NCBI RefSeq assembly: GCF_007556595.1
Contig: NZ_VJNB01000004.1
Span: forward strand, 62,001 to 126,000
Direction: 5' to 3'
Source of the DNA: Tepidimonas alkaliphilus
GTDB lineage: Bacteria; Pseudomonadota; Gammaproteobacteria; Burkholderiales; Burkholderiaceae_C
DNA: 64,000 nt
The notes below the pieces were generated by a model. The model made no database searches and was not told where the DNA came from. It saw nothing but the letters and a program-made list of their open reading frames with translations. This document shows positions 55,210-64,000 of this stretch, piece after piece (within the stretch, counting starts at the first letter, position 1; every line of letters begins with the position of its first letter). The position numbers were made by a program, and so were the translations under genes.

Positions 55210-56094
55210 ATGACCGCCGGTTGTGGGCCAGCCGAACCCTCTACGCTGTTGGCGTTGGACGTGGGCAACACGCGTCTGAAGTGGGCGCTGTATGACGCGC
55301 CGCGCCCGGGCGCGCGGCTGCTGGCGCACGGGGTGCAGTTTCTGGAAAACATCGAAGCCTTGGCCGAAGGCGACTGGCGCCAGCTGCGGCCGCCGCGCTG
55401 GGTGCTGGGCAGCATCGTGGCCGGCGCCGGCGTGCGCCACCGTGTCGAGGAGCAGCTGGAGCAGTGGGACGCCCAGCCGCAGTGGGTGGTGCCGCGCGCC
55501 GAGGAGGCCGGCGTCGTCAACGGCTACGACCACCCGGCGCGGCTCGGCTCGGACCGCTGGGTGGCGATGATCGGGGCGCGCCAGCGGCTGCTGGCGCGCG
55601 GGCAGCACCGCCCGTGCATCGTCGTCATGGTCGGCACCGCGGTGACGGTGGAGGCGCTGGACGCCAGCGGCCGCTTCCTCGGCGGCATCATTCTGCCGGG
55701 GCACGGCATCATGCTGCGCGCGCTGGAGTCCGGCACCGCCGGGCTGCACGTGCCTACCGGCGACGTGCGGCCGTTCCCCACCAACACCAGCGACGCGCTG
55801 ACCTCGGGCGGGACGTTCGCCATCGCCGGGGCGGTGCAGCGCATGTGGGACAACCTGCGCGTGCACACCGGGCAGGTGCCGGTGTGCCTGATGACCGGCG
55901 GGGCGGGCTGGAAAATGGCCCCGTATCTGACGGTGCCGTTCGAACTGGTGGAGGGGTTGATCTTCGACGGGCTGCTGACGATCGCCGCCAGCCGCTTCGG
56001 GCAGGCGGCAGCCCGGCTCAACGGGGCCGCGCCAGCCAGCGCTGCGCCAGCCGCACCCAGAAGCTCGCCCCCGGCGCAATCAGCGCATCGTTGA
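55210..56094 (+). CDS. coaX: Type III pantothenate kinase
   Basis: First step of coenzyme A synthesis, using ATP and a monovalent cation, not inhibited by Co[17 protein letters not shown] (residues 13-28) is the phosphate-binding start; [39 protein letters not shown] and [18 protein letters not shown] are family blocks. The last 25 residues are Ala/Pro-rich and overlap the convergent M20 gene by 77 nt; the true end of one of the two may be nearer. birA, its usual Burkholderiales partner, is not seen. Confidence 0.94.
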   Translation: MTAGCGPAEPSTLLALDVGNTRLKWALYDAPRPGARLLAHGVQFLENIEALAEGDWRQLRPPRWVLGSIVAGAGVRHRVEEQLEQWDAQPQWVVPRAEEAGVVNGYDHPARLGSDRWVAMIGARQRLLARGQHRPCIVVMVGTAVTVEALDASGRFLGGIILPGHGIMLRALESGTAGLHVPTGDVRPFPTNTSDALTSGGTFAIAGAVQRMWDNLRVHTGQVPVCLMTGGAGWKMAPYLTVPFELVEGLIFDGLLTIAASRFGQAAARLNGAAPASAAPAAPRSSPPAQSAHR

Positions 56095-57229
56095 AGTCGT
56101 AGCGCGGGTGGTGCAGCGTGCACGCTCCGGCGTCGTGGCCGGGGCCGTGCGCGGCGCGGTGCGCGCCGTCGCCGTTGCCGATGAAGAGGTAAGCCCCGGG
56201 GCGCGCCTGCAGCATGTAGGCGAAGTCCTCCGCGCCCATCGTCGGCTCCTGCGCGTGCACGGCCTCGGCGCCGACGACCTCGCGCGCCACCTCGGCCGCG
56301 AACGCCGCCTCGGCCGCGTGGTTGACGGTGGGCGGATAGTTGCGCCGCAGCGCGAAGTCGGCCTGCAGCCCGTGCGCCGCGGCCACGCCGTGCGCCAGCT
56401 CGCGCAGGCGCTGCTCGATCAGGTCGAGCGTCTCGACGCCGAAGGTGCGCACCGTGCCCTGCAGCTCCACCCGGTCGGGGATGACGTTGGTGGCCTCGCC
56501 GGCGCGCAGCATCGTCACCGACACCACCGCGGCGTCGATCGGCTTGATGTTGCGCGCCACCACCGTCTGCCACGCCAGCACCAGCTGGCAGGCCGCCGGC
56601 ACCGGGTCCGCCGCCAGGTGCGGCAGCGCCGCGTGCCCGCCCTTGCCGGTGAGCGTGCAGCGCAGCTCGTTGCTGGAGGCCATCACCGGCCCGGGGCTCA
56701 CCGCGAAGTGTCCCGCCGGCAGCCCGGGCCAGTTGTGCAGCGCGAACACCGCCTCCACCGGCCAGCGCTCGAACAGGCCGTCGGCGATCATCGCGCGCGC
56801 GCCGCCGCCGCCTTCCTCGGCGGGCTGGAAGATCAGCACTACCGAGCCGTCGAAGTCGCGCGTGCGCGCCAGATGCCGCGCCGCGGCCAGCAGCATCGCG
56901 GTGTGGCCGTCGTGGCCGCAGGCGTGCATGCGCCCGGGGTGGCGGCTGGCGTGCGCGAAGGTGTTGCGCTCGGTCATCGGCAGCGCGTCCATGTCGGCGC
57001 GCAGGCCGATCATGCGGCCGCAGGCGCCGCCGTCGCGGCCGTGCACGACGCCGACCACGCCGGTCTTGGCCAGCCCCCGATGCACCTCGATGCCCCACTC
57101 GGCCAGCCGTGCGGCGACCAGCCCGCTGGTGCGGCGCTCCTCGAAGCACAGTTCGGGGTGGGCGTGCAGATCGCGGCGCAGCTCGGCAAAGCGCGCCGCC
57201 TCGGCGACGATCGGCTCGATCAGGTTCAT
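56018..57229 (-). CDS. M20D amidohydrolase (hippurate hydrolase-like)
   Basis: A 403-residue zinc amidohydrolase of peptidase family M20D, acting on N-acyl amino acids such as hippurate or acetyl-amino acids. Signature segments: [43 protein letters not shown] (with the bridging Cys-Gly-His), [15 protein letters not shown], and [13 protein letters not shown]. The ATG at 57229 fits the family start; an in-frame ATG at 57238 is also possible. The C-terminus overlaps coaX on the opposite strand by 77 nt. Confidence 0.92.
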   Translation of the reverse strand: MNLIEPIVAEAARFAELRRDLHAHPELCFEERRTSGLVAARLAEWGIEVHRGLAKTGVVGVVHGRDGGACGRMIGLRADMDALPMTERNTFAHASRHPGRMHACGHDGHTAMLLAAARHLARTRDFDGSVVLIFQPAEEGGGGARAMIADGLFERWPVEAVFALHNWPGLPAGHFAVSPGPVMASSNELRCTLTGKGGHAALPHLAADPVPAACQLVLAWQTVVARNIKPIDAAVVSVTMLRAGEATNVIPDRVELQGTVRTFGVETLDLIEQRLRELAHGVAAAHGLQADFALRRNYPPTVNHAAEAAFAAEVAREVVGAEAVHAQEPTMGAEDFAYMLQARPGAYLFIGNGDGAHRAAHGPGHDAGACTLHHPRYDFNDALIAPGASFWVRLAQRWLARPR

Positions 57230-57336
57230 GGCGGGCATCGTAGCGCGCCGCGCCGGGGCGGGGAAGGGACGCGCCACAAGCCCGCGGCGGCGGCGCTGGC
57301 TTGGTGCGCCGCTCCGATGCCGCCTATCATCCGCGG

Positions 57337-59433
57337 ATGCACGCCGACCCTCACGCCGCCGAATCCGTCGCGCCACGCACCGTGCTCGGCGCCTGCCCGC
57401 ACGACTGCCCTGACACCTGTTCGTTGGTCACCACCGTGCAGGGCGGGCGCGCCGTGCGGCTCGTGGGCAATCCGGATCACCCGCACACCGCCGGCGTGCT
57501 GTGCACCAAGGTCAGCCGCTATCTGGAGCGGGTCTATCATCCCGGGCGCCTGCTCGAGCCGCTCAAGCGCATCGGCCCCAAGGGCAGCGGCCGCTTCGCG
57601 CCGGTGTCGTGGGACGAGGCGCTGGACGAGATCGCCGCGCGGCTGCGGGCGATCGCCGCGCGCGACCCGCAGGCCATCCTGCCCTACAGCTACGCCGGCA
57701 CGATGGGGCTGGTGCAGGGCGAGGCGATGGCGGCGCGCTTCTTCCATCGGCTCGGTGCCTCGCGCCTGGAGCGCACGATTTGCGCCAGCGCCGGTGCGGC
57801 GGCGCTGGAGACGACGCTGGGCGCCAAGGTCGGCATGCCGGTGCAGGCGTTCGCGCACAGCCGCGTGATCCTGATCTGGGGCAGCCACAGCATCGCCAGC
57901 AACCTGCACTTCTGGCGCCACGCGCAGGAGGCCAAGCGCCGCGGCGCGCAGCTCGTCTGCATCGACCCGCGCCGCACCGAGACCGCCGAGAAATGCCACC
58001 AGCACCTGGCTGTGCTGCCCGGCAGCGACGCGGCGCTGGCCTACGCGCTGATGCACGAGGCCTTTGCGCGCGGCTGGGCCGATCTGGACTACCTGCAGCG
58101 GCACACGCTGGGCTGGGAGGCGCTGCGCGAGCGCGCGCTGCAGTGGTCGCCGTCTCGTGCGGCCGAGGTGTGCGGCGTGCCGGCGGCGCAGATCGAGGCG
58201 CTGGCGCGCACGGTGGAGGCGGCGGTGCGCGCCGGCGAGCCGGTCGGCATCCGCCTCAACTACGGCATGCAGCGCACGCGCGGCGGCGGCAACGCGGTGC
58301 GCGCGGTGGCCTGCCTGCCGGCGGTGTGGGGCGCCTGGCGGCACCGCGGCGGCGGGCTGCTGCTGTCGAGCTCCGGCGCCTACCCGGTGCGCCGGGACGC
58401 ACTGCACCGCCCCGACCTGCTGGCGCGCAGCGCGTGCCCGCAGCCGCGCAGCGTCAACATGAGCACGATCGGCCAGGCGCTGCTGCACCCGGGGGACGCG
58501 GCCTTCGGCCCGCGCATCGAGGCGCTGATCGTTTACAACAGCAACCCGGCGGCGGTGGCCCCCGACGGCGGCCAGGTGCAGCGCGGGCTGCGCCGTGAGG
58601 ATCTGTTCACCGTGGTGCTGGAGCAGTTCGCCACCGACACCGCCGACCTGGCAGACTTCGTGCTGCCGGCCACCACGCAGCTGGAGCACTGGGACATCCA
58701 CCTCAGCTACGGCCACACCGACGTGCTGCTGAACCGCCCGGCGATCGAGCCGCTAGGGCAGGCGCGGCCCAACACGGCGATCTTTCGCGCGCTGGCGCAG
58801 CGGCTGGGGTTCGACGAGCCGTGCTTTGCCGACGACGACCTGACGCTGTGCCGGCAGGCGTTCGGCGATGCGCTCGATTTCGAGGTGCTGCTGGCGCGCG
58901 GCTGGGTCAGCCTGCCGTGGCCGGAAACGCCATTTGCCGACGGCGGCTTTCCGACGCCGTCGGGCAAGTGCGAACTGGCCAGCCCCCGGCTGGCGGCGCT
59001 GGGGCTGGATCCGCTGCCGCAGGTGCTGCCGAACCACGAGCCGCCTGGGGCCGATCCCCGCTATCCGCTCGCGCTGATCTCGCCGCCGGCGCGCCACTTC
59101 CTCAACTCCACCTTCGTCAACGTGGTGTCGCTGCGCGACGCCGAGGGCGAGCCGGCGCTGGAGATCCACGCCGACGACGCCGCGGCGCGCGGCATCGCCG
59201 ACGGCGACTGGGTCGAGGTGTTCAACGACCGCGGCGCCTGCCGCCTGCGCGCCCGCGTCAACGGGCGGGCGCGGCCCGGCGTCGTGGTGGGGCTTGGCAT
59301 CTGGTGGCGCAAGCTCAGCCCCGACGGGCGCAACGTCAACGAGCTGACCAGCCAGGCGCTGACCGACCTGGGCGCCGCGCCCACCTTCTACGACTGCGCG
59401 GTGCAGGTGCGCCGTGTGGCCGCGCCGGCGTGA
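57337..59433 (+). CDS. Molybdopterin-dependent oxidoreductase (BisC/DMSOR family)
   Basis: A 698-residue DMSO-reductase-superfamily enzyme. An N-terminal [4Fe-4S] site (CPHDCPDTCSL plus LCTKV, residues 20-58) is followed by the cofactor domains: ICASAGAAALE near the expected Mo-ligand loop, WGSHSIASNLHFWRHAQEAKRRGAQLVCIDPRRTETA, and a C-terminal dinucleotide-binding domain (LEIHADDAAARGIADGDWVEVFNDRG). No Tat signal is seen, so it is probably cytoplasmic. The substrate is unknown. The ATG at 57337 places the Fe-S motif normally; a start at 57301 is also in frame. Confidence 0.9.
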   Translation: MHADPHAAESVAPRTVLGACPHDCPDTCSLVTTVQGGRAVRLVGNPDHPHTAGVLCTKVSRYLERVYHPGRLLEPLKRIGPKGSGRFAPVSWDEALDEIAARLRAIAARDPQAILPYSYAGTMGLVQGEAMAARFFHRLGASRLERTICASAGAAALETTLGAKVGMPVQAFAHSRVILIWGSHSIASNLHFWRHAQEAKRRGAQLVCIDPRRTETAEKCHQHLAVLPGSDAALAYALMHEAFARGWADLDYLQRHTLGWEALRERALQWSPSRAAEVCGVPAAQIEALARTVEAAVRAGEPVGIRLNYGMQRTRGGGNAVRAVACLPAVWGAWRHRGGGLLLSSSGAYPVRRDALHRPDLLARSACPQPRSVNMSTIGQALLHPGDAAFGPRIEALIVYNSNPAAVAPDGGQVQRGLRREDLFTVVLEQFATDTADLADFVLPATTQLEHWDIHLSYGHTDVLLNRPAIEPLGQARPNTAIFRALAQRLGFDEPCFADDDLTLCRQAFGDALDFEVLLARGWVSLPWPETPFADGGFPTPSGKCELASPRLAALGLDPLPQVLPNHEPPGADPRYPLALISPPARHFLNSTFVNVVSLRDAEGEPALEIHADDAAARGIADGDWVEVFNDRGACRLRARVNGRARPGVVVGLGIWWRKLSPDGRNVNELTSQALTDLGAAPTFYDCAVQVRRVAAPA

Positions 59434-59491
59434 AGGCCCGCTGGGGCCGTCCGGGCGTCGGTCCCTTCGCGGGGACGCTGCGCCTGCGCGG

Positions 59492-59761
59492 TCAGTCCAG
59501 CGTGGCCACGAGGTCGGCGTAGCGCTGCATCGCCTCCTCGCGGCTCACGCCCTTGAGCTTGCTCCAGGCGTCCCACTTGGCGCGCGCCACGAGGTCGGTC
59601 AGGCTCGGCTTCGGGCTCGTGTTGTCGCCCTCGGTGGCCTGCTTGTAGAGGGCGTAGAGCTGCAGCAGGGTGGCGTTGTCCGGGCGTTCGGTGAGGGTCT
59701 TGACGCGCTGCAGCGCGGCGTCGAACGCGGCTTGGGCGGGGGTTGAAGCAAGGGTCGTCAT
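59492..59761 (-). CDS. Acyl-CoA-binding protein
   Basis: An 89-residue four-helix protein that binds long-chain acyl-CoA. LLQLYALYKQATEGDNTSPKPSLTDLVARAKWDAWSKLKGVSREEAMQRYADLV is the complete ACBP signature (YKQAT, KW-AW). It is uncommon in bacteria outside some proteobacteria. ATG 59761 is taken; another lies 9 nt upstream. A perfect palindrome ACGAACGTTCGT lies 13 nt before the start. Confidence 0.95.
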   Translation of the reverse strand: MTTLASTPAQAAFDAALQRVKTLTERPDNATLLQLYALYKQATEGDNTSPKPSLTDLVARAKWDAWSKLKGVSREEAMQRYADLVATLD

Positions 59762-59774
59762 GGTCAGCAATGAT

Positions 59775-59786
59775 ACGAACGTTCGT
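59775..59786. promoter_or_regulatory. Palindrome upstream of the acyl-CoA-binding protein gene
   Basis: ACGAACGTTCGT is a perfect 12-bp palindrome, extended on one side by a further TTCGT. It overlaps the expected promoter or leader. The sequence resembles TetR-family operators of fatty-acid regulons such as FadP-type sites, by analogy. Confidence 0.65.
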
Positions 59787-59893
59787 TCGTGATTGCAAAT
59801 GCCGCTCCGGCTGCGCGGTGGCTTGGCGCGCAGAAGCCCTCCTAACCCCGGCGGCCATGGGGGCAGCGCGCCCAGGGACGATCCGCGACACGC

Positions 59894-60367
59894 TCACTGG
59901 GCTGCCGCGTGGGGCTGCGACAATCCCGGAATGGCCGGGTAGGCGTGCGGGGGCGGCGCGGGGCCCCTGCGCGCCGGCGGCGGCGCAGCCTTCGGCGAGG
60001 CGGCGGCCTCGTCCGTCACGCGCGTCGAGGGGGACGGCAGCGGCTGCGGGACGGCCGGGCCGGCATGGCGGGCGGCCTCGGCACCGTAGCTGCGACCGTC
60101 GATGCGCAGGCCGTGCAGCGACAGCTTCTGCGCCGTTTTGACGCCAACGCCCGGCACCCGCTGCTCGAAATCAGCCCAACTGGCAAACGGCCGCTGCGCG
60201 CGCGCCTCGACGATGCGCGCGGCCAGCACCGGGCCGATGCCGCGCACCGTCTGCAGCTCCGCGGCGCTGGCGCGGTTGGCTTCCACCTGCGAGCGCGCGC
60301 CGCCAGCCCAGCCCAACAACGCGACCGCGATCGCCGCGGCCACCCCTCTTCGCACGACTGCCTTCAT
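59894..60367 (-). CDS. ComEA-type helix-hairpin-helix DNA-binding protein
   Basis: A 157-residue exported protein. Signal peptide [26 protein letters not shown] cleaves near residue 26. Residues 27-90 form two HhH motifs ([29 protein letters not shown] and [11 protein letters not shown]), as in ComEA DNA receptors for natural transformation. The C-terminal 60 residues are Pro/Ala-rich, probably a flexible tail. ATG 60367 begins the signal peptide. No other competence genes are nearby. Confidence 0.88.
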   Translation of the reverse strand: MKAVVRRGVAAAIAVALLGWAGGARSQVEANRASAAELQTVRGIGPVLAARIVEARAQRPFASWADFEQRVPGVGVKTAQKLSLHGLRIDGRSYGAEAARHAGPAVPQPLPSPSTRVTDEAAASPKAAPPPARRGPAPPPHAYPAIPGLSQPHAAAQ

Positions 60368-60591
60368 CGGCCCAAACCCCCCTTGAACCTTGCAGCATAG
60401 CGGCTTTTCCCGCGCGGCGGTTGCCGTCTGCCTGGCGTCCGAAGAGCGCCGCGCTGGCCTGGAGCGGTCGGGTTGCGCAGCCCCTTTTGCCGCCGCGCCA
60501 TCCCAGGAGACCGTCGCCCCCGTGCCACAATCCCTGCCGCCCCGCAGTCCCATCCATGGGGGATCAACTCAACCCTTCGCTGACCGTTGCC

Positions 60592-61695
60592 ATGACCATC
60601 CTCGTCACCGGCGGCGCCGGCTTCATCGGCGCCAACTTCGTCCTCGACTGGCTGCAGCACCACGACGAGCCGGTCGTCAACCTCGACAAGCTGACCTACG
60701 CCGGCAATCTGGACAACCTCGCCAGCCTGCAGGGCGACGCGCGCCACGTCTTCGTGCGCGGCGACATCGGCGACCGCGCGCTGCTGGAACGGCTGCTGCA
60801 GCAGCACCGTCCGCGCGCGGTGCTGAACTTCGCCGCCGAAAGCCACGTCGATCGCTCGATCCACGGCCCGGAGGATTTCATTCAGACCAACGTCGTCGGG
60901 ACCTTTCGCCTGCTGGAGGCGGTGCGCGGCTACTGGAGCGGTCTGCCGCAGGAGGAGCGCGCGGCGTTTCGCTTCCTGCACGTCAGCACCGACGAGGTCT
61001 ATGGGACGCTCGAGCCCGACGATGCGCCGTTTGCCGAGACCCACCGCTACGAGCCCAACAGCCCCTACAGCGCCAGCAAGGCCGCCAGCGACCACCTGGT
61101 GCGCGCCTGGCACCACACTTACGGCCTGCCGGCGCTGACCACCCACTGCTCCAACAACTACGGGCCGTATCACTTCCCGGAAAAGCTGATCCCGCTGATG
61201 ATCGTCCACGCGCTGGCGGGCCGGCCGCTGCCGATCTACGGCGACGGCCGGCAGGTGCGCGACTGGCTCTACGTGCGCGACCACTGCGCCGCCATCCGCC
61301 GGGTGCTCGAGGCCGGCCAGCCCGGCCAGACCTACAACATCGGCGGACGCAACGAAAAGACCAACCTCGAAGTCGTGCAGACGATCTGCGCGCTGCTGGA
61401 CGAGCTGGCCCCCGCGCCGCAGCGCGGCGTGCGCGACACCCGCAGCGGCCAGCCGATCGCGCGCTACGCCGAGCTGATCACCCACGTGCCGGACCGCCCC
61501 GGCCACGACCGGCGCTACGCCATCGACGCGCGCAAGATCGAGCGCGAGCTCGGCTGGCGCCCGTCGGAGACCTTCGACAGCGGCATCCGCAAGACCGTGC
61601 AGTGGTATCTCGACCACCCCGACTGGGTGGCGCGCGCGCAAAGCGGCGCCTACCGCGATTGGCTGACGCGGCACTACGGGGCGGCGCTGGCATGA
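60592..61695 (+). CDS. rfbB: dTDP-glucose 4,6-dehydratase
   Basis: Second step of dTDP-L-rhamnose synthesis. The 367-residue extended SDR starts [42 protein letters not shown], and the catalytic [12 protein letters not shown] (Tyr-x3-Lys) are diagnostic, as are [14 protein letters not shown] and [19 protein letters not shown] 60592 is the family start; an in-frame ATG at 60556 is also present. It overlaps rfbD by ATGA. Rhamnose would serve lipopolysaccharide or exopolysaccharide. Confidence 0.97.
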   Translation: MTILVTGGAGFIGANFVLDWLQHHDEPVVNLDKLTYAGNLDNLASLQGDARHVFVRGDIGDRALLERLLQQHRPRAVLNFAAESHVDRSIHGPEDFIQTNVVGTFRLLEAVRGYWSGLPQEERAAFRFLHVSTDEVYGTLEPDDAPFAETHRYEPNSPYSASKAASDHLVRAWHHTYGLPALTTHCSNNYGPYHFPEKLIPLMIVHALAGRPLPIYGDGRQVRDWLYVRDHCAAIRRVLEAGQPGQTYNIGGRNEKTNLEVVQTICALLDELAPAPQRGVRDTRSGQPIARYAELITHVPDRPGHDRRYAIDARKIERELGWRPSETFDSGIRKTVQWYLDHPDWVARAQSGAYRDWLTRHYGAALA

Positions 61696-62660
61696 GCGCG
61701 CCGCGCCTGCTGCTGCTGGGGGCCCACGGCCAGGTCGGCTGGGAGCTGCAGCGCGCGCTGCAGCCGCTGGGCGAGGTGCTGGCGGTGAGCCGCGCCGGCG
61801 CGCCGCATCCGCAGGGCGGCGCCCCGCTCGTCGGCGACCTGGAGGACCTGGAGGGGCTGCGCCGGACGGTGGCGGCGCTGCGGCCAGCAGCGATCGTGAA
61901 TGCCGCCGCCTATACCGCCGTCGATCAGGCCGAGCGCGAGGTCGAGCGTGCGCGCCGCATCAACGCCGAGGCCCCGGGCGCGCTGGCCGAGGCCGCTGCA
62001 GCCTGCGGCGCGTGGCTGGTGCACTACAGCACCGACTACGTGTTCGACGGCCAAGGCGAGCGGCCGTGGCGCGAGGACGACGCGCCCGCGCCGCTCAACG
62101 TCTATGGCGCCACCAAGCTTGCCGGCGAGGAGGCCATCCGCGCCGCGTGGGGCCGCCACCTGATCCTGCGCACGCAGTGGGTCTATGGCGTGCGCGGCGG
62201 CAACTTCGCGCGCACGATGCTGCGCCTGGCCCGCGAGCGCGAACGCCTCACGGTCGTCGATGACCAGTGGGGCGCGCCCACCGGCGCCGACCTGATCGCC
62301 GACGTCACCGCGCACGCGCTGGCGCGCCTGCTGCGCGAACCCGACGCCGAGCGGCTCGCCGGCACCTACCATCTGGCCGCCGCCGGCGCCACCACTTGGC
62401 ACGGCTACGCCCGCTTCCTGATCGAGCAGGCGCGCGCACGCTGGCCCGACGCCGGCTGGCGCGTGCAGGCCGTCGAGCCGATCCCCTCCAGCGCCTACCC
62501 GACGCCGGCGGCGCGCCCGCGCAACGGGCGGCTCGACACCGCGCGCCTGCGCGCCACCTTCGGCCTCAACCTGCCAGACTGGCGCGCCGGTGTGGCGCGC
62601 TGGGTGCAAAGCGTTGCACCGCCGCCACTGCTGACGCCCGCCAGCGGGGTCAGGGATTGA
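61692..62660 (+). CDS. rfbD: dTDP-4-dehydrorhamnose reductase
   Basis: Last step of dTDP-L-rhamnose synthesis, NAD(P)H-dependent. The 322-residue protein has [47 protein letters not shown] and [12 protein letters not shown] (Tyr-x3-Lys), LRTQWVYG and [15 protein letters not shown]. The first ATG overlaps rfbB (ATGA). rfbA and rfbC are not in the window: the order rfbB-rfbD is the usual start, but here the next gene is a lipoprotein, so the operon is split. Confidence 0.97.
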   Translation: MSAPRLLLLGAHGQVGWELQRALQPLGEVLAVSRAGAPHPQGGAPLVGDLEDLEGLRRTVAALRPAAIVNAAAYTAVDQAEREVERARRINAEAPGALAEAAAACGAWLVHYSTDYVFDGQGERPWREDDAPAPLNVYGATKLAGEEAIRAAWGRHLILRTQWVYGVRGGNFARTMLRLARERERLTVVDDQWGAPTGADLIADVTAHALARLLREPDAERLAGTYHLAAAGATTWHGYARFLIEQARARWPDAGWRVQAVEPIPSSAYPTPAARPRNGRLDTARLRATFGLNLPDWRAGVARWVQSVAPPPLLTPASGVRD

Positions 62661-62746
62661 CCGTCGCCGCGCTCCCTGTTACTGTCAAATGATGTTTTCG
62701 ATACCAGCACCGCGCTGGGCACACAATCCGAAAAAAAGGGGAACCT

Positions 62747-63433
62747 GTGAACTTGCTTCGATCGTCATGGCTGGTGGCCGCTGCAGCCGGATGGTTGCTG
62801 GCGGGCTGCTCGCATGCCCCGATACCGGTGGCGGAAAACTTTCCTTACTCAGCGCAGAAAAAAGTTCGTTCTGCGGGGCACTGGGACGTGGTGGCGCAGC
62901 ACGCCGCCGTCACGGCGCTGGAGCGCCTGGGGCAGGCCGGCGGCAAGGCCGAGCCGATTCGCGTGGTCTTGCCCGAGCCGGCCAGCACGTTCGACCGCAC
63001 CTTCCGTGACCTGCTGATCACGCATTTGGTGACCTCCGGCGCCACCGTGGTGGAGCGCGCCGATGCACCGCTGCAGCTGTCGGTGCAGGCGCGGCTGGTG
63101 CGCCACGACAGCGACCGCCCGCACTTCATCCCGGGGTTTTTCACTGCGCTGACCGCGGGGGTTTACGTGGCCCACTACCTGGGCGTGCACGCACACCAAG
63201 ACGCCGCGATGCTGGGCGGTTTGGGCTACGCGGCGCTGGCGGATGTGGCGCGCAGCCAATACAGCGGCGGCCCCACCCACACCGAGCTGGTGCTGACCAC
63301 CACCATCATGCAAGGCGAGCGTTACCTGGCGCGTCACACCAACGTGTATTACATCGAGGATCGCGACGTCGGCCTGTTTGCGCCGCCGCCGCGCCTGCTG
63401 CCAACCCGTGAATTCAAGGTGGTGTCGCCATGA
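62747..63433 (+). CDS. Lipoprotein of unknown function
   Basis: A 228-residue lipoprotein starting at GTG 62747 after AAAAAGGGGAACC. The signal WLVAAAAGWLLAGCSHAP has lipobox LAGC (Cys21). The mature part is mixed alpha/beta (IRVVLPEPASTFDRTFRDLLITHLVTSGATVV), reminiscent of periplasmic domains that follow TolB-N or GNA1162-like folds, with a short hydrophobic glycine-rich stretch (AAMLGGLGYAALADVA near 150). I do not recognise a family. It overlaps the next lipoprotein gene by ATGA, so they are made together. Confidence 0.75.
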   Translation: MNLLRSSWLVAAAAGWLLAGCSHAPIPVAENFPYSAQKKVRSAGHWDVVAQHAAVTALERLGQAGGKAEPIRVVLPEPASTFDRTFRDLLITHLVTSGATVVERADAPLQLSVQARLVRHDSDRPHFIPGFFTALTAGVYVAHYLGVHAHQDAAMLGGLGYAALADVARSQYSGGPTHTELVLTTTIMQGERYLARHTNVYYIEDRDVGLFAPPPRLLPTREFKVVSP

Positions 63434-63996
63434 GCCCGCGCCACGCTTGCATGGTCTTGTCGCTGGCGGCGCTGCTGGGTTTGGGCGGCTGCGCCGCCAC
63501 CCCCGCCAGCGCGCCTATGGTGCCCACCTACGACCAGGCGTTGGCGCATCCCTTCATCAAGGCCAACCGCGACGCGGCCCGCGCCTTGGTGGTCGGCCTG
63601 CCGCCGCTGGACATTGGCCCGGTGCTGGTGGCCACCGTGGTGGATGTCAACGACCTGCGCGTGTCTTCGCCGCTGGGTCGCACGCTGTCGGAGCAATACG
63701 CCTCGGCCATCGCCGCTGCCGGGGTGGACGTGCGCGAAATGAAGCTGCGCGGCGAAGTGTTCGTGCGCGAGCAGACCGGCGAGCTGCTGCTGTCGCGCGA
63801 AATCAAAGACATCGCGCACAGCCACCATGCCCGTTCGGTGCTGGTGGGCACTTACTCGGTGGCCGGCAACGTCGTCTATATCAGCATCAAGCTCGTGCGC
63901 ACCGACACCAGCCAGATCCTGCGCGGCTATGATTACGCGCTGCCGCTGGACGCGGAAGTCAAGCGTCTGGTGCGCCGGCCTGGCGCCGAGCTCTAA
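63430..63996 (+). CDS. FlgO-like lipoprotein
   Basis: A 188-residue lipoprotein. Signal MSPRHACMVLSLAALLGLGGC has lipobox LGGC (Cys21). The domain (LPPLDIGPVLVATVVDVNDLRVSSPLGRTLSEQYASAIAAAGVDVREMKLR, then a HSHHARSVLVGTYSVAGNVVYISIKLV beta region) matches the FlgO outer-membrane family; FlgO in Vibrio helps flagellar assembly. No flagellar genes lie nearby, so the role may differ. It is coupled to the upstream lipoprotein and ends just before the window edge. Confidence 0.82.
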   Translation: MSPRHACMVLSLAALLGLGGCAATPASAPMVPTYDQALAHPFIKANRDAARALVVGLPPLDIGPVLVATVVDVNDLRVSSPLGRTLSEQYASAIAAAGVDVREMKLRGEVFVREQTGELLLSREIKDIAHSHHARSVLVGTYSVAGNVVYISIKLVRTDTSQILRGYDYALPLDAEVKRLVRRPGAEL

Positions 63997-64000
63997 AGCC

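Noticed and set aside
62661-62746. Flagellar sigma-28 promoter before the lipoprotein pair
   Set aside because: TCAAA and TCGATAC resemble the two boxes, but the spacing is about five bases too short.

Overview
The window is 64 kb of very GC-rich, densely packed chromosome. Gene content, gene order and protein style point to a betaproteobacterium of the order Burkholderiales, Comamonadaceae-like. Examples are the tyrS / anmK / erpA / rplM-rpsI neighbourhood, SAH-riboswitch-controlled ahcY, fused icmF, and CmpA/NrtA-type cyanate transport. I cannot fix the genus. I see no phage, insertion sequence, CRISPR array or rRNA. One tRNA (Pro, anticodon CGG) and two small toxin-antitoxin pairs are the only accessory-type elements.

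Layout. 1-6.7 kb: end of tldD, an exported protein of unknown function, the DAHP synthase gene behind a peptide-leader attenuator, mpl, a nucleotidyltransferase-like protein and a TlpA-type thioredoxin. 6.7-11.8 kb: a cyclic-di-GMP block with a PAS-GGDEF-EAL protein translationally coupled to an HD-GYP protein, and a divergent HD-GYP-like protein that has lost its HD residues. 11.8-15.6 kb: a cyanate-use operon (substrate-binding protein, permease, ATPase, cyanase) behind an NtrC-type site and a sigma-54 promoter. 15.8-23.2 kb: tRNA-Pro, ispB, then methionine-cycle genes (SAH riboswitch, ahcY, tlyA, metF, metY) interrupted by a parDE pair and a DUF3047 lipoprotein. 23.3-32.4 kb: rlmJ, rplM-rpsI, erpA, anmK, an M23 endopeptidase, tyrS, a cation-efflux protein, ybeY and phoH. 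32.4-41.9 kb: ruvAB, a pentapeptide-repeat protein, a histidine phosphatase, cheV, a DUF4136 lipoprotein, ttcA, a coupled pterin cluster (two FolB-family proteins and a pteridine-reductase-type SDR), a MidA/NDUFAF7-type methyltransferase and trxC. 41.9-55.1 kb: cca, a CsoR-family regulator divergent from a DUF302 lipoprotein and a FadL-type porin, an NDUFA9-type protein, soluble lytic transglycosylase, 5-FCL, vapBC, icmF behind a perfect 20-bp palindrome, and a second CsoR-family regulator next to a persulfide dioxygenase-rhodanese fusion. 55.2-64 kb: coaX, an M20 amidohydrolase, a molybdopterin oxidoreductase, acyl-CoA-binding protein, a ComEA-type protein, rfbB-rfbD and two lipoproteins, one FlgO-like.

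The regulatory DNA is the richest part. The aroG leader encodes a 22-residue peptide with three Phe, two Tyr and one Trp, and is followed by mutually exclusive hairpins. The cyn operon has a textbook nitrogen-control promoter. The ahcY riboswitch probably governs ahcY-tlyA-metF. The two CsoR-family regulators share a Cys-x23-Cys pattern that differs from the copper-sensing and CstR patterns, and one sits beside a persulfide-oxidising enzyme, suggesting a sulfide/persulfide response with two branches.
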